A stretch of 64,000 nucleotides of DNA from Spongorhabdus nitratireducens (GCA_947387575.1 CANDOC010000014.1:1-64000), one strand, 5' to 3'; positions 8,799 to 23,392 are shown, numbered from the stretch's first letter. Made by a program: numbers and translations. The notes: generated by a model from the letters alone, not told the origin.

Positions 8799-9605
8799 TT
8801 TCTACTTTGCATGACTTCAGGCTTATTGCATAATAGGCCGAATGGCTGGTGCCCTCGGGGCACCGGCCTTTTTCCGTTGTATGAATAGGTTGCTTTTGAA
8901 ACCGAAAGGCTGACGAAGATAGCAAAAAGCAGGCATTTTCGTGCCTGTAAGCTGGCCGCATGCGTGTCAGTAGTGCAAACTGGAACAGCCACATGCCGGA
9001 AATCTGACCGAATAACACTCTTTACACCTGACTTTATTTATCAGGCAGGTGAGGGAAGGTTGTTATCCGGATATATCGTGTGCAGGGCCGTCTGCAAACC
9101 TGGTTCAAAGCTTGATTCAGGAATTGCGCAGAGGGTGGAGGGACAGCTGTCGCAGAATAACTCAATCAGACTGGCAGTTTAAACAGGTTCATAATATCGA
9201 ACTGGTTTGAATTTGAACAAGATTGCCAGACCTGCGCAAGAGCAATTCTGAAACAGATTACCTTTCCTGCGGTCGAAGTGCTTTATGTGCTCGACGCAAG
9301 ACATCTGAACGGGTGTCTCAGAAAGCTCCTCCAACTGGGCGAGCTGTCAAACGGTGCCTCTGTGCACGAATCACAGTACATCTGTGCTGATATCTGTTCC
9401 TGTTGCAAGGCAGGAGGTTGGGTTGAAGGTACTTTGTGCTGCTTTATATTGGCTTTGGGACGAGACGGGCGCTGATAGCGCACGGACTCATACACGGAAG
9501 CAAATCACCGACACGAGTGAATGGGGACCACCCGTCCTCTAACCGAATGGCCGAGGCTGCTAGGTAGCCTGCGGCGAACAAGGTGACCACGCTGGGGAAT
9601 GCTTG
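8799..9605 (+). other. Unusually long rplL-rpoB intergenic region
   Basis: About 807 bases without a convincing gene. It begins with a terminator/attenuator hairpin at 8844-8873. Further inverted repeats lie at about 8932-8947 (AGGCA/TGCCT), 9270-9297 (GTCGA/TCGAC with flanking pairs) and 9553-9569 (AGGCT/AGCCT) near the rpoB start. Small open frames exist on both strands, but none has a Shine-Dalgarno or recognisable protein. It probably holds the rpoB leader, RNA-processing sites or extra promoters. None could be assigned firmly. Confidence 0.6.
8844..8873 (+). terminator. Terminator/attenuator between rplL and rpoB
   Basis: An eleven-base-pair GC-rich stem (8844-8854 with 8858-8868, one G-T pair) followed by TTTTT. 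In E. coli a partly effective attenuator occupies this place and lowers rpoBC relative to rplJL expression. Partial termination is inferred here from that precedent. Confidence 0.8.
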
Positions 9606-12600
9606 ATGGCTTACTCATATACTGAGAAAAAACGAATCCGTAAGGGCTTCGGCAAACTGCCGCATGTCATGGACGTGCCATTCCTGTTGGCGATCCAGCT
9701 CGATTCATACCGGAAACTCCTGCAGGAAGGTACGCCGACCGAAGGTCGCAAGGATATCGGTCTGCACGCGGCTTTCAAGTCTGTTTTTCCGATTGTTAGC
9801 TATTCTGGTAACGCTGCGCTGGAATACGTCGATTATCGGCTCGGCACTCCTGCGTTCGACGTCAAGGAATGTCAGCTGCGCGGTGCCACATATGCGGTAC
9901 CTCTGCGCGTAAAAGTTCGCCTGATGATTTATGACAAGGAATCAGGCAACAAAGCAATTAAAGATATTAAAGAGCAGGAAGTGTACATGGGCGAAATTCC
10001 GCTCATGACAGAAAACGGCACATTCGTAATCAATGGTACGGAACGTGTTATTGTTTCCCAGCTCCACCGCTCACCGGGTGTGTTCTTCGACAACGATCGA
10101 GGCAAGACTCACTCCTCCGGTAAGCTGCTCTACTCTGCCCGGGTAATTCCTTACCGTGGCTCATGGCTCGACTTCGAGTTCGATCCGAAAGACATGCTGT
10201 ACGTTCGTATCGACCGTCGCCGCAAGCTGCCTGCAACCATTCTGTTGCGCGCACTGGGCATGACGAACGATGAGATGCTGGACAACTTCTTTGACACTGT
10301 TGCCTTTGAGCTGAGCTCCGAAGGTGTGTCCACTGAACTGGTTCCGGAACGTCTGCGTGGCGAAGCTGCAAGCTTCGATATCAAGGATGGCGAAGGTAAT
10401 GTCATCGTTGAGAAAGGTCGTCGTGTAACTGCACGTCATATCCGTCAGCTGCAGAAAGCAAACATTGACAAGCTGAGCGCTCCTGTCGACTACCTGTTCG
10501 GCAAAGTGCTGGCCAAGCCTGTTGTTCATCCGGCAACTGGCGAAATCCTGCTCGAGTGTAACACCGAGGTTACTCTCGAAATTTACGAAAAACTGCTGGC
10601 AGGTGGCATCAAGCAGGTTGAAACCCTGTACACCAACGAACTGGACTGCGGTTCTTTCGTTTCCGATACCCTGCGTACCGACACCACTGTTACCCAGCTG
10701 GACGCACTGGTAGAAATCTACCGCATGATGCGCCCGGGTGAGCCGCCGACTCAGGAAGCTGCAGAACAGCTGTTCCAGAACCTGTTCTTCACAACCGAGC
10801 GCTACGACCTGTCTGCTGTTGGTCGTATGAAGTTCAACCGTCGTCTGGGACGTGAAAATGATATCGGTCCGGGCGTTCTTGATACCCAGGACATCGTTGA
10901 TGTCATGAAGATTCTGGTTGATATCCGTAACGGTAAAGGCGTTTGCGACGATATCGATCACCTGGGTAACCGTCGTATCCGTTCTGTTGGCGAAATGGCC
11001 GAGAACCAGTTCCGTGTAGGTCTGGTACGTGTTGAGCGTGCGGTTAAAGAACGTCTGTCTCTGGCAGATTCCGAAGGCCTGATGCCTCAGGATCTGATCA
11101 ATGCCAAGCCTGTTGCAGCGGCCATCAAGGAATTCTTCGGTTCCAGCCAGCTGTCCCAGTTCATGGACCAGAACAACCCGCTGTCCGAAATCACGCACAA
11201 GCGTCGTGTATCTGCGCTTGGCCCGGGTGGTTTGACCCGTGAGCGTGCCGGCTTTGAGGTTCGAGACGTACACCCGACTCACTACGGTCGTGTCTGTCCG
11301 ATCGAGACCCCTGAAGGTCCGAACATCGGTCTGATCAACTCTCTGGCAACCTATGCCCGTACCAACGATTTCGGCTTCCTGGAAAGCCCGTACCGCAAGG
11401 TTATTGACGGCAAGGTAACTGAAGACATTCATTACCTGTCTGCCATTGAAGAGAGTGAATACGTTATCGCGCAGGCTTCCGCTGTCATGAACGAAGCGGG
11501 CGAGCTGCAGGAAGAACTGGTTAACGTACGTCACCGCAACGAATTTACCCTGATGGGGCCGGAAAAAGTCCAGTATATGGACGTATCTCCGCGTCAGGTT
11601 GTATCTGTTGCTGCATCCCTGATTCCGTTCCTCGAGCACGACGATGCTAACCGAGCGCTGATGGGTTCCAACATGCAACGTCAGGCTGTTCCGACCCTGC
11701 GTGCTGACAAGCCGCTGGTTGGTACCGGTATGGAGCTGAACGTAGCCCGTGACTCCGGTGTCTGTGTCGTAGCCCGTCGTGGTGGTGTTGTAGATACTGT
11801 TGATGCCGGTCGTATCGTAATCCGCGTTAACGGTGATGAAATCCAGCCAGGCGAAGCCGGTGTGGATATCTACAACCTGACCAAATACACCCGTTCTAAC
11901 CAGAACACCTGCATCAACCAGCTGCCGCTGGTTAAAGAAGGTGACAAGGTTGCCCGTCGTGACATCCTGGCTGACGGCCCGTCCACCGATATGGGTGAAC
12001 TGGCGCTGGGTCAAAACATGCGCGTCGCGTTCATGCCCTGGAACGGTTACAACTTCGAGGACTCCATCCTCGTTTCCGAGCGTGTTGTTCAGGAAGACCG
12101 CTTCACCACTATCCATATTCAGGAACTGACCTGTGTGGCACGTGACACCAAGCTGGGACCGGAAGAAATCACTTCCGATATTCCGAACGTTGGTGAATCC
12201 GCACTGAACAAGCTGGATGAAGCCGGTATTGTTTACGTGGGTGCTGAAGTTGGCGCTGGCGACATTCTGGTTGGCAAGGTAACGCCGAAAGGCGAAACCC
12301 AGCTGACTCCGGAAGAAAAACTGCTGCGTGCGATCTTCGGTGAGAAGGCGTCCGACGTTAAGGACACTTCCCTGCGTGTACCGACTTCTGTCAAAGGTAC
12401 CGTTATCGACGTACAGGTCTTCACTCGTGACGGCGTTGAGAAAGATTCCCGCGCCCTGTCTATCGAGAAGGCCCAGCTGGATGAATTCCGCAAGGATCTG
12501 AACGAAGAGTTCCGGATCGTTGAGGAAGACACCTTTGCCCGTCTGCGTGAATCCCTGGTTGGCCAGCCGGCAGACCGTGGTCCTGCACTGAGCAAGGGCG

Positions 12601-13685
12601 ACAGCATCTCTGACGAATACCTGAACGGTCTGGAACACGAGCAGTGGTTCAAGCTCAGCATGGCTGACGAAACCCTGAACGAGCACCTGGACGCTGCCCA
12701 GAAGCAGCTGAAAGAATTGCGCGCCGCTCACGACGAACGCTTCGAAGACAAGAAGAAGAAGCTGCAGTCCGGCGACGACATGGCTCCGGGTGTACTGAAG
12801 ATCGTCAAGGTTTACCTGGCAATCAAGCGTCGCATCCAGCCGGGTGACAAGATGGCGGGTCGTCACGGTAACAAGGGTGTTATCTCCATCATCATGCCGG
12901 TAGAAGACATGCCGTACGATGAGAACGGTAACCCTGTCGACATCGTTCTGAACCCGCTGGGTGTACCGTCCCGTATGAACGTTGGTCAGGTACTGGAAAC
13001 TCACCTGGGTGCAGCTGCCCGTGGTCTGGGTGACAAGATCAATGAAATGATCGAGTCCCAGCGTGCCATGGCCGAGATCCGCAAGTTCCTGGATCAGGTC
13101 TACAACGGTGTGGGCAGTGGTCGCCAGAAAGTTGATCTGGATGCCATGAGCGATGCCGAGATCACTGAATTGGCACAGAACCTGCGCAAGGGTGTTCCGA
13201 TGGCAACTGCCGTATTCGACGGTGCCAAGGAAGCCGAGATCAAGGAACTGCTGCGTCTGGCTGATATCGACGACAGTGGTCAGTTCAATCTGCACGATGG
13301 CCGTACCGGTGATCAGTTCGACCGTCCGGTAACCGTTGGTTACATGTACATGCTGAAGCTGAACCACCTGGTAGACGACAAGATGCACGCACGTTCTACT
13401 GGTTCTTACTCTCTGGTTACCCAGCAGCCGCTGGGCGGTAAGGCTCAGTTCGGTGGTCAGCGCTTCGGTGAGATGGAAGTGTGGGCACTGGAAGCTTACG
13501 GTGCCGCTTACACCCTGCAGGAAATGCTGACAGTCAAGTCTGACGACGTCGCAGGTCGTACCAAGATGTATAAGCACATCGTCGACGGCGATCATCGAAT
13601 GGAAGCCGGTATGCCCGAGTCCTTCAACGTATTGGTGAAGGAAATTCGCTCTCTGGGCATCGATATCGAGCTTGAAAACGAATAA
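9606..13685 (+). CDS. rpoB: DNA-directed RNA polymerase subunit beta
   Basis: 1359 residues, within two residues of the Pseudomonas length and collinear with it from [19 protein letters not shown]. The beta subunit forms much of the catalytic cleft. The rifampicin-contact cluster has wild-type residues ([20 protein letters not shown] and then the SALGPGG loop), so target-site resistance is not encoded. ATG 9606 is used, with GGGGA upstream. A TTG one codon earlier is not needed. It is co-transcribed with rpoC through a 62-base spacer holding a strong hairpin. Confidence 0.99.
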   Translation: MAYSYTEKKRIRKGFGKLPHVMDVPFLLAIQLDSYRKLLQEGTPTEGRKDIGLHAAFKSVFPIVSYSGNAALEYVDYRLGTPAFDVKECQLRGATYAVPLRVKVRLMIYDKESGNKAIKDIKEQEVYMGEIPLMTENGTFVINGTERVIVSQLHRSPGVFFDNDRGKTHSSGKLLYSARVIPYRGSWLDFEFDPKDMLYVRIDRRRKLPATILLRALGMTNDEMLDNFFDTVAFELSSEGVSTELVPERLRGEAASFDIKDGEGNVIVEKGRRVTARHIRQLQKANIDKLSAPVDYLFGKVLAKPVVHPATGEILLECNTEVTLEIYEKLLAGGIKQVETLYTNELDCGSFVSDTLRTDTTVTQLDALVEIYRMMRPGEPPTQEAAEQLFQNLFFTTERYDLSAVGRMKFNRRLGRENDIGPGVLDTQDIVDVMKILVDIRNGKGVCDDIDHLGNRRIRSVGEMAENQFRVGLVRVERAVKERLSLADSEGLMPQDLINAKPVAAAIKEFFGSSQLSQFMDQNNPLSEITHKRRVSALGPGGLTRERAGFEVRDVHPTHYGRVCPIETPEGPNIGLINSLATYARTNDFGFLESPYRKVIDGKVTEDIHYLSAIEESEYVIAQASAVMNEAGELQEELVNVRHRNEFTLMGPEKVQYMDVSPRQVVSVAASLIPFLEHDDANRALMGSNMQRQAVPTLRADKPLVGTGMELNVARDSGVCVVARRGGVVDTVDAGRIVIRVNGDEIQPGEAGVDIYNLTKYTRSNQNTCINQLPLVKEGDKVARRDILADGPSTDMGELALGQNMRVAFMPWNGYNFEDSILVSERVVQEDRFTTIHIQELTCVARDTKLGPEEITSDIPNVGESALNKLDEAGIVYVGAEVGAGDILVGKVTPKGETQLTPEEKLLRAIFGEKASDVKDTSLRVPTSVKGTVIDVQVFTRDGVEKDSRALSIEKAQLDEFRKDLNEEFRIVEEDTFARLRESLVGQPADRGPALSKGDSISDEYLNGLEHEQWFKLSMADETLNEHLDAAQKQLKELRAAHDERFEDKKKKLQSGDDMAPGVLKIVKVYLAIKRRIQPGDKMAGRHGNKGVISIIMPVEDMPYDENGNPVDIVLNPLGVPSRMNVGQVLETHLGAAARGLGDKINEMIESQRAMAEIRKFLDQVYNGVGSGRQKVDLDAMSDAEITELAQNLRKGVPMATAVFDGAKEAEIKELLRLADIDDSGQFNLHDGRTGDQFDRPVTVGYMYMLKLNHLVDDKMHARSTGSYSLVTQQPLGGKAQFGGQRFGEMEVWALEAYGAAYTLQEMLTVKSDDVAGRTKMYKHIVDGDHRMEAGMPESFNVLVKEIRSLGIDIELENE

Positions 13686-13697
13686 GACAGACTTTTA

Positions 13698-13733
13698 GCG
13701 GTGGCGGGAGCGCGCACTCCCGCCCACCACCGC
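13698..13733 (+). other. rpoB-rpoC intercistronic hairpin
   Basis: GCGGTGG+CGGGAG (13698-13710) pairs with CTCCCG (13717-13722) and CCACCGC (13727-13733), with a four-base CCCA bulge. No T tract follows. The stem ends just before the GAGGAG ribosome site of rpoC, so it is more likely an mRNA stability or processing element than a terminator. Confidence 0.6.
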
Positions 13734-13747
13734 GAGGAGATTAAATC

Positions 13748-17962
<4,215 letters not shown>

Positions 17963-18023
17963 TTGGAGTGACGGCGCTCTGCTCCTGCAGAGTGCCGCTG
18001 CACTGTGATCTGATGCACACCAG

Positions 18024-18057
18024 AAAGAGTTGCAGATATCTGCAGCTCTTTTTTTTT
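18024..18057 (+). terminator. Terminator of the rpoBC operon
   Basis: AAAGAG-T-TGCAGA pairs with TCTGCA-G-CTCTTT, and a run of nine T follows. It marks the true end of the beta operon and the start of the inserted accessory genes. Confidence 0.88.
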
Positions 18058-18085
18058 AATATCTTAAAGTCCGAGTTGTCCCTCC

Positions 18086-18622
18086 ATGAGCCAGAAACGA
18101 AAGCTGAAAGAAGCCAAGCGCCAGAAACGTAAAACCAAACAGGCTGTCAGTCAGGCACCGGAAGTTAAACTGCAGAAGCGGGTAACCAAAAAGTTTGGTG
18201 TTAAAGCGCGGACCAATGCTTCCGCACTTGGCAAGCTGTCAGAAGCGCTGACTCAATTCGCAGCACCGCTGGTTCGCATGACCGAGAACCTGGATGAACA
18301 GAAAGGTGCGCTGCAGTTTTCTGTGCTGTGCTGGAACCTGGGATTGCTGGACGATGAAAAGAAAAACAGCCTGCTGCAGACCCTGAAGGAAAAAGGCACT
18401 GTTTCTGATGATCATATTGAAGGCGCAGACAGTGACTTGAGTATGATGATTGACCGCAAGCGGGAAAAGTTTGGTCACGACCGCCGTTACATTATGGATT
18501 ATGAAATTCAGATGCAGGGCGGCAAGCTGGCACTGAATGTTGCCGGTGTGAATATGGATGATGCAAAGCAAACAGAAGATGCAACAGTGAATGAACAGGA
18601 AGCTGTTACTGAAGCTGAGTAA
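18086..18622 (+). CDS. Unrecognised 178-residue basic/acidic protein
   Basis: I do not recognise the family. The first ~45 residues are very basic (SQKRKLKEAKRQKRKTKQA, then VKLQKRVTKKFGVKAR). The middle (about 50-150) looks folded, with several amphipathic helices and one FSVLCWNLGLLD segment. The last ~25 residues are acidic (EDATVNEQEAVTEAE). There is no signal peptide or membrane segment. It starts 29 bases after the rpoBC terminator, and no Shine-Dalgarno is seen before the ATG, so the start is uncertain. The codon pattern looks like the neighbours, and an intact frame with a hairpin after it argues that it is a real gene. A nucleic-acid-binding role is only a guess from charge. Confidence 0.65.
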   Translation: MSQKRKLKEAKRQKRKTKQAVSQAPEVKLQKRVTKKFGVKARTNASALGKLSEALTQFAAPLVRMTENLDEQKGALQFSVLCWNLGLLDDEKKNSLLQTLKEKGTVSDDHIEGADSDLSMMIDRKREKFGHDRRYIMDYEIQMQGGKLALNVAGVNMDDAKQTEDATVNEQEAVTEAE

Positions 18623-18629
18623 GTTCCGG

Positions 18630-18657
18630 TGCCCGCTGTTCTGCGGGCATTATTATT
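18630..18657 (+). terminator. Weak terminator after the 178-residue gene
   Basis: TGCCCGC (18630-18636) pairs with GCGGGCA (18643-18649), followed by TTATTATT. The tail is imperfect. It lies between convergent genes and may serve the forward one. Confidence 0.55.
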
Positions 18658-18669
18658 GCCGGCCATCAA

Positions 18670-18978
18670 CTATGCCGTTATGAGTGGTCTGGCTGTCAGT
18701 ATGTTTCGATTGGCAGAAAACTTTCCTCCAAACCGTTGTAATCCATCGTTGCGAAATGCAGTGGCGTGATGATCAAAATACGCCTGCAAACTCTCACGAT
18801 CCTTCAAATAATACTGCACGCGAAGATGATACTTCTCATCGTCACTCTCCAGTGTGTAAGTGTCAGCCGTTGTAAAACCTTCAAGCTTCAAAATTGCCTG
18901 AATATGTTGCTGTAGCCAGAGCAGATACTTATCCAGAATATCGGGCTCTATCGCCAGATTGACTTCATAAATCACCAT
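18670..18978 (-). CDS. DUF4286 family protein
   Basis: A 102-residue single-domain protein matching the DUF4286 pattern. The start is MVIYEVNLAIEPDILDKYLLWL, the middle contains GFTTADTY and YHLRVQYYLKDRESLQAYF, and the end contains the RFGGKFSANRNIL signature. The family resembles a ferredoxin-like dimeric alpha-beta barrel. No biochemical role is established. It is transcribed against its neighbours within the block that separates rpoC from rpsL. The start is supported by AGGAGT about 6 bases upstream on the minus strand. Confidence 0.85.
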   Translation of the reverse strand: MVIYEVNLAIEPDILDKYLLWLQQHIQAILKLEGFTTADTYTLESDDEKYHLRVQYYLKDRESLQAYFDHHATAFRNDGLQRFGGKFSANRNILTARPLITA

Positions 18979-19097
18979 GCATGACTCCTGTGGATAAAGT
19001 TGATGCTATGTCAAAGGAAGTCGTAATTGTCATTGAACTGTCACCGTAGCTTTATATAAAAAAGCATCTCTTGAAATGACATGACAAGGTGAAGTGG

Positions 19098-20747
19098 ATG
19101 CAATTTAAATCAGGGTTGATTTCAGCTGCGGTGCTCGGTGCTTCGATAGCGCTGACAGGTTGTGCGGTGAAGCCTGATGCTTCAGTGCAGAAAAACAATG
19201 CTGCGACCATGACGCTGGTTGGACGACACGCATCAAATATCTATTTTGACGGCGCTGCAGAAATTGTCAGCTGGCATCCCCGCAGCCAGTCAGTTCTGGT
19301 TGTGAACTCAGGCAAGAATGCTGTTGATATTCTGGATATCTCCCATCTTGAAGGAAAGCCACTGCTGAATCCGCGTGCGGCTTCCAATATTCCGTTGAAA
19401 AGCCGTATCAATGTTTCCGAAGATATTCCCGAGCTGACACTGGGGGCAGCAAATAGCGTCGCAGTAAAAGGCGATTTACTGGCAGTTGCGGTGGAAAACA
19501 AAAACAAGCAACAACCCGGTATTGTGGCCTTTTATCAGTTACAGGCTGACGGTGAGGCTCAATTCAGTAATTACGTAACGGTCGGCGCGTTACCGGATAT
19601 GGTGACCTTTACTCCCGATGGACGTTATGTGATGGCGGCAAATGAAGGGGAGCCTTCTGATGATTATCTGAATGACCCTGAAGGCAGCATTTCACTGATT
19701 GCTGTTGTTGATCAGAAGCGTGGCGGTAATATTCGGACGATTCGATTTGATGATTTCAATAAATCGGGGCGTCGTCACAATGAGTTGCCGAAAGCGGTTC
19801 GAGTGTTTGGTCCGGGGGCTTCTGTAGCTCAGGACTTGGAGCCTGAATATATTGCAGTGGCTCCTAGCGGTAATAAGGCTTTTGTTTCACTACAGGAAAA
19901 TAACGCCGTTGCGGTAATCGATATTGAAACCGCGTCTGTGGATAAAATTGTGGCGCTTGGCTTCAAGGATTTCGGCACTTCAGCTATTGATGCCAGCAAC
20001 AAGGATGGTGGTGTCAATATCAAACCCTGGTCCGGGGTTTATGGCATGTATCAGCCTGATACGTTGGCAGCGTATGAGACCGAAGGCAAAACCTACTTTG
20101 TGACAGCCAATGAAGGTGATGCCCGTGACTATAAAGGCTTCTCTGAGGAAAAGCGGGCCGGGAAAATCAAAGTTGCCAAATCTCACCCGAACAAGAGCAG
20201 TGTTAAAGACAAGAAAGAACTGGGGCGTCTAAAGGTCACTACTGCAATGGGTGATGAAAACAACGACGGTCGTTACGAAAAACTGTTCTCTTTTGGTGGC
20301 CGTTCATTCTCCATCTGGGATGAAAACGGTAAGCAGGTTTTTGACTCCGGCAGTGATTTTGAACGTATTACTGCAGCGCGTCTCGGAACCAACTTCAACA
20401 ATAATGATGATGCTTCAAAGGGTGACAGCCGCAGTGATGACAAAGGACCGGAGCCGGAAGCACTGGCAATTGGTCAGGTGCGGGACAGAACCTATGCCTT
20501 TGTCGGACTGGAGCGTACCGGCGGCATCATGATGTATGACATCACTGTGCCGGAACAGGCTTTCTTTGTGGATTACGTTCATAACCGCAGCTTTGATGTA
20601 GATGTCAGCAAGCACCCGGAAATGGGGGGCGACCTTTCGCCGGAAGGAATGACAGTGATTGTTGCCAATGACAGTCCAACCGGAAAACCCTTGTTGGTTG
20701 TTGGTAATGAAGTCTCCGGAAGCACGGCGATTTATCAGCTGGATTGA
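19098..20747 (+). CDS. Choice-of-anchor I family lipoprotein
   Basis: 549 residues. The N-terminus is a lipoprotein signal (SAAVLGASIALTGC, lipobox LTGC), so the mature protein should be lipid-anchored in the envelope. The body is a beta-propeller-like protein of the choice-of-anchor I type, with GALPDMVTFTPDGRYVMAAN and EGEPSDDY, later TYFVTANEGDARDY, and EPEALAIGQV near the end. Many relatives are annotated as alkaline-phosphatase-like, but no activity can be assigned here. ATG 19098 is preferred over GTG 19089 because AAGGTGA is well spaced from it. It stands alone, forward, in the accessory block. Confidence 0.85.
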   Translation: MQFKSGLISAAVLGASIALTGCAVKPDASVQKNNAATMTLVGRHASNIYFDGAAEIVSWHPRSQSVLVVNSGKNAVDILDISHLEGKPLLNPRAASNIPLKSRINVSEDIPELTLGAANSVAVKGDLLAVAVENKNKQQPGIVAFYQLQADGEAQFSNYVTVGALPDMVTFTPDGRYVMAANEGEPSDDYLNDPEGSISLIAVVDQKRGGNIRTIRFDDFNKSGRRHNELPKAVRVFGPGASVAQDLEPEYIAVAPSGNKAFVSLQENNAVAVIDIETASVDKIVALGFKDFGTSAIDASNKDGGVNIKPWSGVYGMYQPDTLAAYETEGKTYFVTANEGDARDYKGFSEEKRAGKIKVAKSHPNKSSVKDKKELGRLKVTTAMGDENNDGRYEKLFSFGGRSFSIWDENGKQVFDSGSDFERITAARLGTNFNNNDDASKGDSRSDDKGPEPEALAIGQVRDRTYAFVGLERTGGIMMYDITVPEQAFFVDYVHNRSFDVDVSKHPEMGGDLSPEGMTVIVANDSPTGKPLLVVGNEVSGSTAIYQLD

Positions 20748-20896
20748 TACGAACTTTTATTACTTCCATGGGTCTGCTCTGTTTAAGGCTGAGTGTCGCG
20801 CACATTGCGTGATCGGCATTTCTGTCCTTTATTGAAAACAGAGATAACTATTTGTTGTATTAAAACTACAAATAACCCGGCCAATGGAAATAATGA

Positions 20897-21892
20897 ATGT
20901 TTAAATCGTTCTTCCTTAATAAGAAATGGCTGTCGTGGTCGCTGGCAGGCTCGATCGCAATCCTGCTGGTGACCTGGTACAAGGTTCAGCTCGACGTCAA
21001 AATCAACGAATGGTTCGGCAGTTTTTACAACACCATTCAGGACTCCTTGGGGAACCCCGGAAAACATACCTTCGATGAATTTCTTGCGCAGTGTGTCACC
21101 TTCGCCGAGATAGCCGGTACCTATATTGTGGTTGCGGTGCTACTGGAGTTCTTTATCAAGCATTATGTGTTCCGCTGGCGTACCGCCATGAATGAATACT
21201 ATATGGCTAACTGGCAGCAGTTACGTCATATCGAAGGTGCGGCCCAGCGGGTGCAGGAAGATACGATGCGTTTTGCCCGGATTATGGAAACGCTGGGCGT
21301 TGCATTGATGCGATCATTAATGACCCTTGCAGCCTTCCTGCCAATTCTCTGGGGCCTGAGTTCTCATGTTGGTGAGCTGCCCTGGATTGGTCCGGTTGAT
21401 CATGCCTTTGTATTTATTGCCATTATCTCGGCAGCTGCGGGTACGATTCTACTGGCACTGGTAGGGATCAAGCTGCCTGGGCTGGAATTCAATAACCAGC
21501 GGGTCGAGGCGGCTTATCGAAAAGAGCTGGTGCTGGGGGAGGATCATGATGAACGTGCTGCGCCGCTCACCATTAAGGAACTGTACGGCAATGTGCGTAA
21601 AAACTATTTTACTCTGTACAAGCATTACCTTTACTTCGATATTGCCAAGTGGTCCTATCTGCAATTCACCGTGATTGTGCCTTATGTTGCCATGGGGCCA
21701 ACGATTGTTGCCGGTGCCATCACACTGGGTGTGATGCAGCAGGTTATCCGTGCTTTTGGCAAGGTGGAGGAGTCATTCCAGTTTCTTGTGAACTCCTGGA
21801 GTGTTATTGTTGAGCTGATTTCAATCTATAAGCGCCTGAAAGCCTTCGAAGATACCATCGATAACTCGCCTGACATGCTAATAGATGCCTGA
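20897..21892 (+). CDS. SbmA/BacA-like peptide transporter, short form
   Basis: 331 residues related to E. coli SbmA, an inner-membrane proton-driven importer of microcins, proline-rich peptides and bleomycin. The strongly conserved core HYVFRWRTAMNEYYMANWQQ (about 94-113), then LRHIEGAAQRVQEDTMRFA, and later GIKLPGLEFNNQRVEAAYR are all present. E. coli SbmA is 406 residues. This protein begins about 75 residues later, so the first membrane segments of the long form are missing. The N-terminus here (MFKSFFLNKKWLSW) still looks like a natural start. Six or so membrane segments remain. It is probably functional as a short subfamily member, with unknown substrate. No ATPase domain is fused. Confidence 0.88.
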   Translation: MFKSFFLNKKWLSWSLAGSIAILLVTWYKVQLDVKINEWFGSFYNTIQDSLGNPGKHTFDEFLAQCVTFAEIAGTYIVVAVLLEFFIKHYVFRWRTAMNEYYMANWQQLRHIEGAAQRVQEDTMRFARIMETLGVALMRSLMTLAAFLPILWGLSSHVGELPWIGPVDHAFVFIAIISAAAGTILLALVGIKLPGLEFNNQRVEAAYRKELVLGEDHDERAAPLTIKELYGNVRKNYFTLYKHYLYFDIAKWSYLQFTVIVPYVAMGPTIVAGAITLGVMQQVIRAFGKVEESFQFLVNSWSVIVELISIYKRLKAFEDTIDNSPDMLIDA

Positions 21893-21901
21893 CCTGTCTT
21901 T

Positions 21902-21969
21902 ACCACTCTTTTCAGACTAAATATTTGAAAATAAAGAACTATTTTCAGGTTGTAGCTGAAAAGGGTGGT
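21902..21969. repeat. Nested inverted repeats after the SbmA-like gene
   Basis: The outer arms ACCACTCTTTTCAG (21902-21915) and CTGAAAAGGGTGGT (21956-21969) pair with one G-T. Inside them TGAAAATA (21926-21933) pairs perfectly with TATTTTCA (21940-21947). The result is a long stem carrying an inner hairpin. It may act as a 3'-end or leader structure. No T tract follows the outer arm directly. Confidence 0.6.
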
Positions 21970-22021
21970 GTTGCCCGTGAAATTTTTGTATATGCCGCAC
22001 CCAAAGCGGCCATTTATGATA

Positions 22022-22051
22022 TTGACGATTGACGGGCAGCATGAGTAAAAT
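22022..22051 (+). promoter_or_regulatory. Candidate str operon promoter
   Basis: TTGACG (22022-22027), an 18-base spacer and TAAAAT (22046-22051). A second overlapping TTGACG lies at 22029. A promoter is required here because the rpoBC transcript ends at 18057 and accessory genes intervene. Confidence 0.45.
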
Positions 22052-22291
22052 TCATCGCCTTTTACTGGGTTCCCGATGATCTGTGCTGAACTGGCACGGC
22101 AAAAATAAGATCGGACATGCCTTTCAGGGTACTAACTCTGGAAATCTGGCTGCCGGGAACCGGGCCCACTGCGGTATTTTTTATCGCTTTTAACTCTGAA
22201 GCCATACTTGTCGGCGCTTGTGTCGCCAGTGACATGCGTTTCCTCTGAAGCGTCGATGGTGTGATTTAGAAGAAATACTTGGAGTCGCCGA

Positions 22292-22666
22292 ATGGCAACT
22301 ATTAACCAGCTTGTACGCAAGCCTCGCAAGCGCAAGGTCAAAAAGACCGACGTGCCTGCACTGCAAAGCTGCCCGCAGAAGCGTGGCGTTTGCACCCGTG
22401 TATACACCACTACTCCGAAGAAGCCGAACTCCGCTCTGCGTAAGGTTTGCCGTGTGCGCCTGACCAACGGTTTCGAAGTAACTTCCTACATCGGTGGTGA
22501 AGGTCACAACCTGCAGGAACACTCCGTTGTTCTGATCCGTGGCGGTCGTGTAAAAGACTTGCCAGGTGTTCGTTACCACACCGTTCGCGGTAGCCTGGAT
22601 ACCCAGGGTGTTAACGATCGTAAGCAGGGCCGTTCCAAGTACGGTACCAAGAAGCCTAAATCCTGA
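22292..22666 (+). CDS. rpsL: 30S ribosomal protein S12
   Basis: 124 residues, standard. S12 sits at the decoding centre. The two loops where streptomycin-resistance changes occur carry the wild-type lysines ([10 protein letters not shown] and GGRVKDLPG). GGAG precedes the start. First gene of the str operon, with an unusually long 237-base spacer before rpsG. Confidence 0.98.
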   Translation: MATINQLVRKPRKRKVKKTDVPALQSCPQKRGVCTRVYTTTPKKPNSALRKVCRVRLTNGFEVTSYIGGEGHNLQEHSVVLIRGGRVKDLPGVRYHTVRGSLDTQGVNDRKQGRSKYGTKKPKS

Positions 22667-22894
22667 TTTAGCGTCAAGTAGCATTCTGTTGAGCTATTTT
22701 TCAATTGCGAAAAAACGGCTCGGGCAATGCCTGCAGAATGTACTTCTCGCCAGACTTTTAGCTGTTATGACAGCTTGCCAGTGCAAACCCTGTTTGTCCC
22801 GGTGAAGTCAAAGTAGACAGATAAGAGTAAGGCCGAGTCATAGCTTGATTTGAGCTGTAAAAAGCTTGATCTCGGAAATAACCTGAAGGTTTGA

Positions 22895-23374
<480 letters not shown>

Positions 23375-23392
23375 TACTCAGAGGATTGCACT

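Larger units (their letters stand above)
21893..22291 (+). promoter_or_regulatory. Region upstream of the str operon
   Basis: 399 bases without a gene. It holds a nested inverted repeat at 21902-21969 and, further down, the best str promoter candidate at 22022-22051. The remainder to rpsL (about 240 bases) is a long leader with no obvious terminator. The GGAG ribosome site for rpsL lies at 22280-22283. Confidence 0.5.

Noticed and set aside
8964..9542. Short forward and reverse frames in the rplL-rpoB gap
   Set aside because: All are under 80 codons, lack a ribosome site, and have compositions unlike the genome's proteins.
10161..13595. An open frame of over 1100 codons on the strand opposite rpoB
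   Set aside because: It is a shadow of the strongly biased codon use of rpoB, which removes stop codons from the opposite frame. The translation has no recognisable domain and the plus-strand protein is certain. The same holds for 13592-16591 and 16664-17911 (opposite rpoC), 23378-25132 (opposite fusA), 25522-26499 (opposite tuf) and 28697-30163 (opposite rplW-rpsS).
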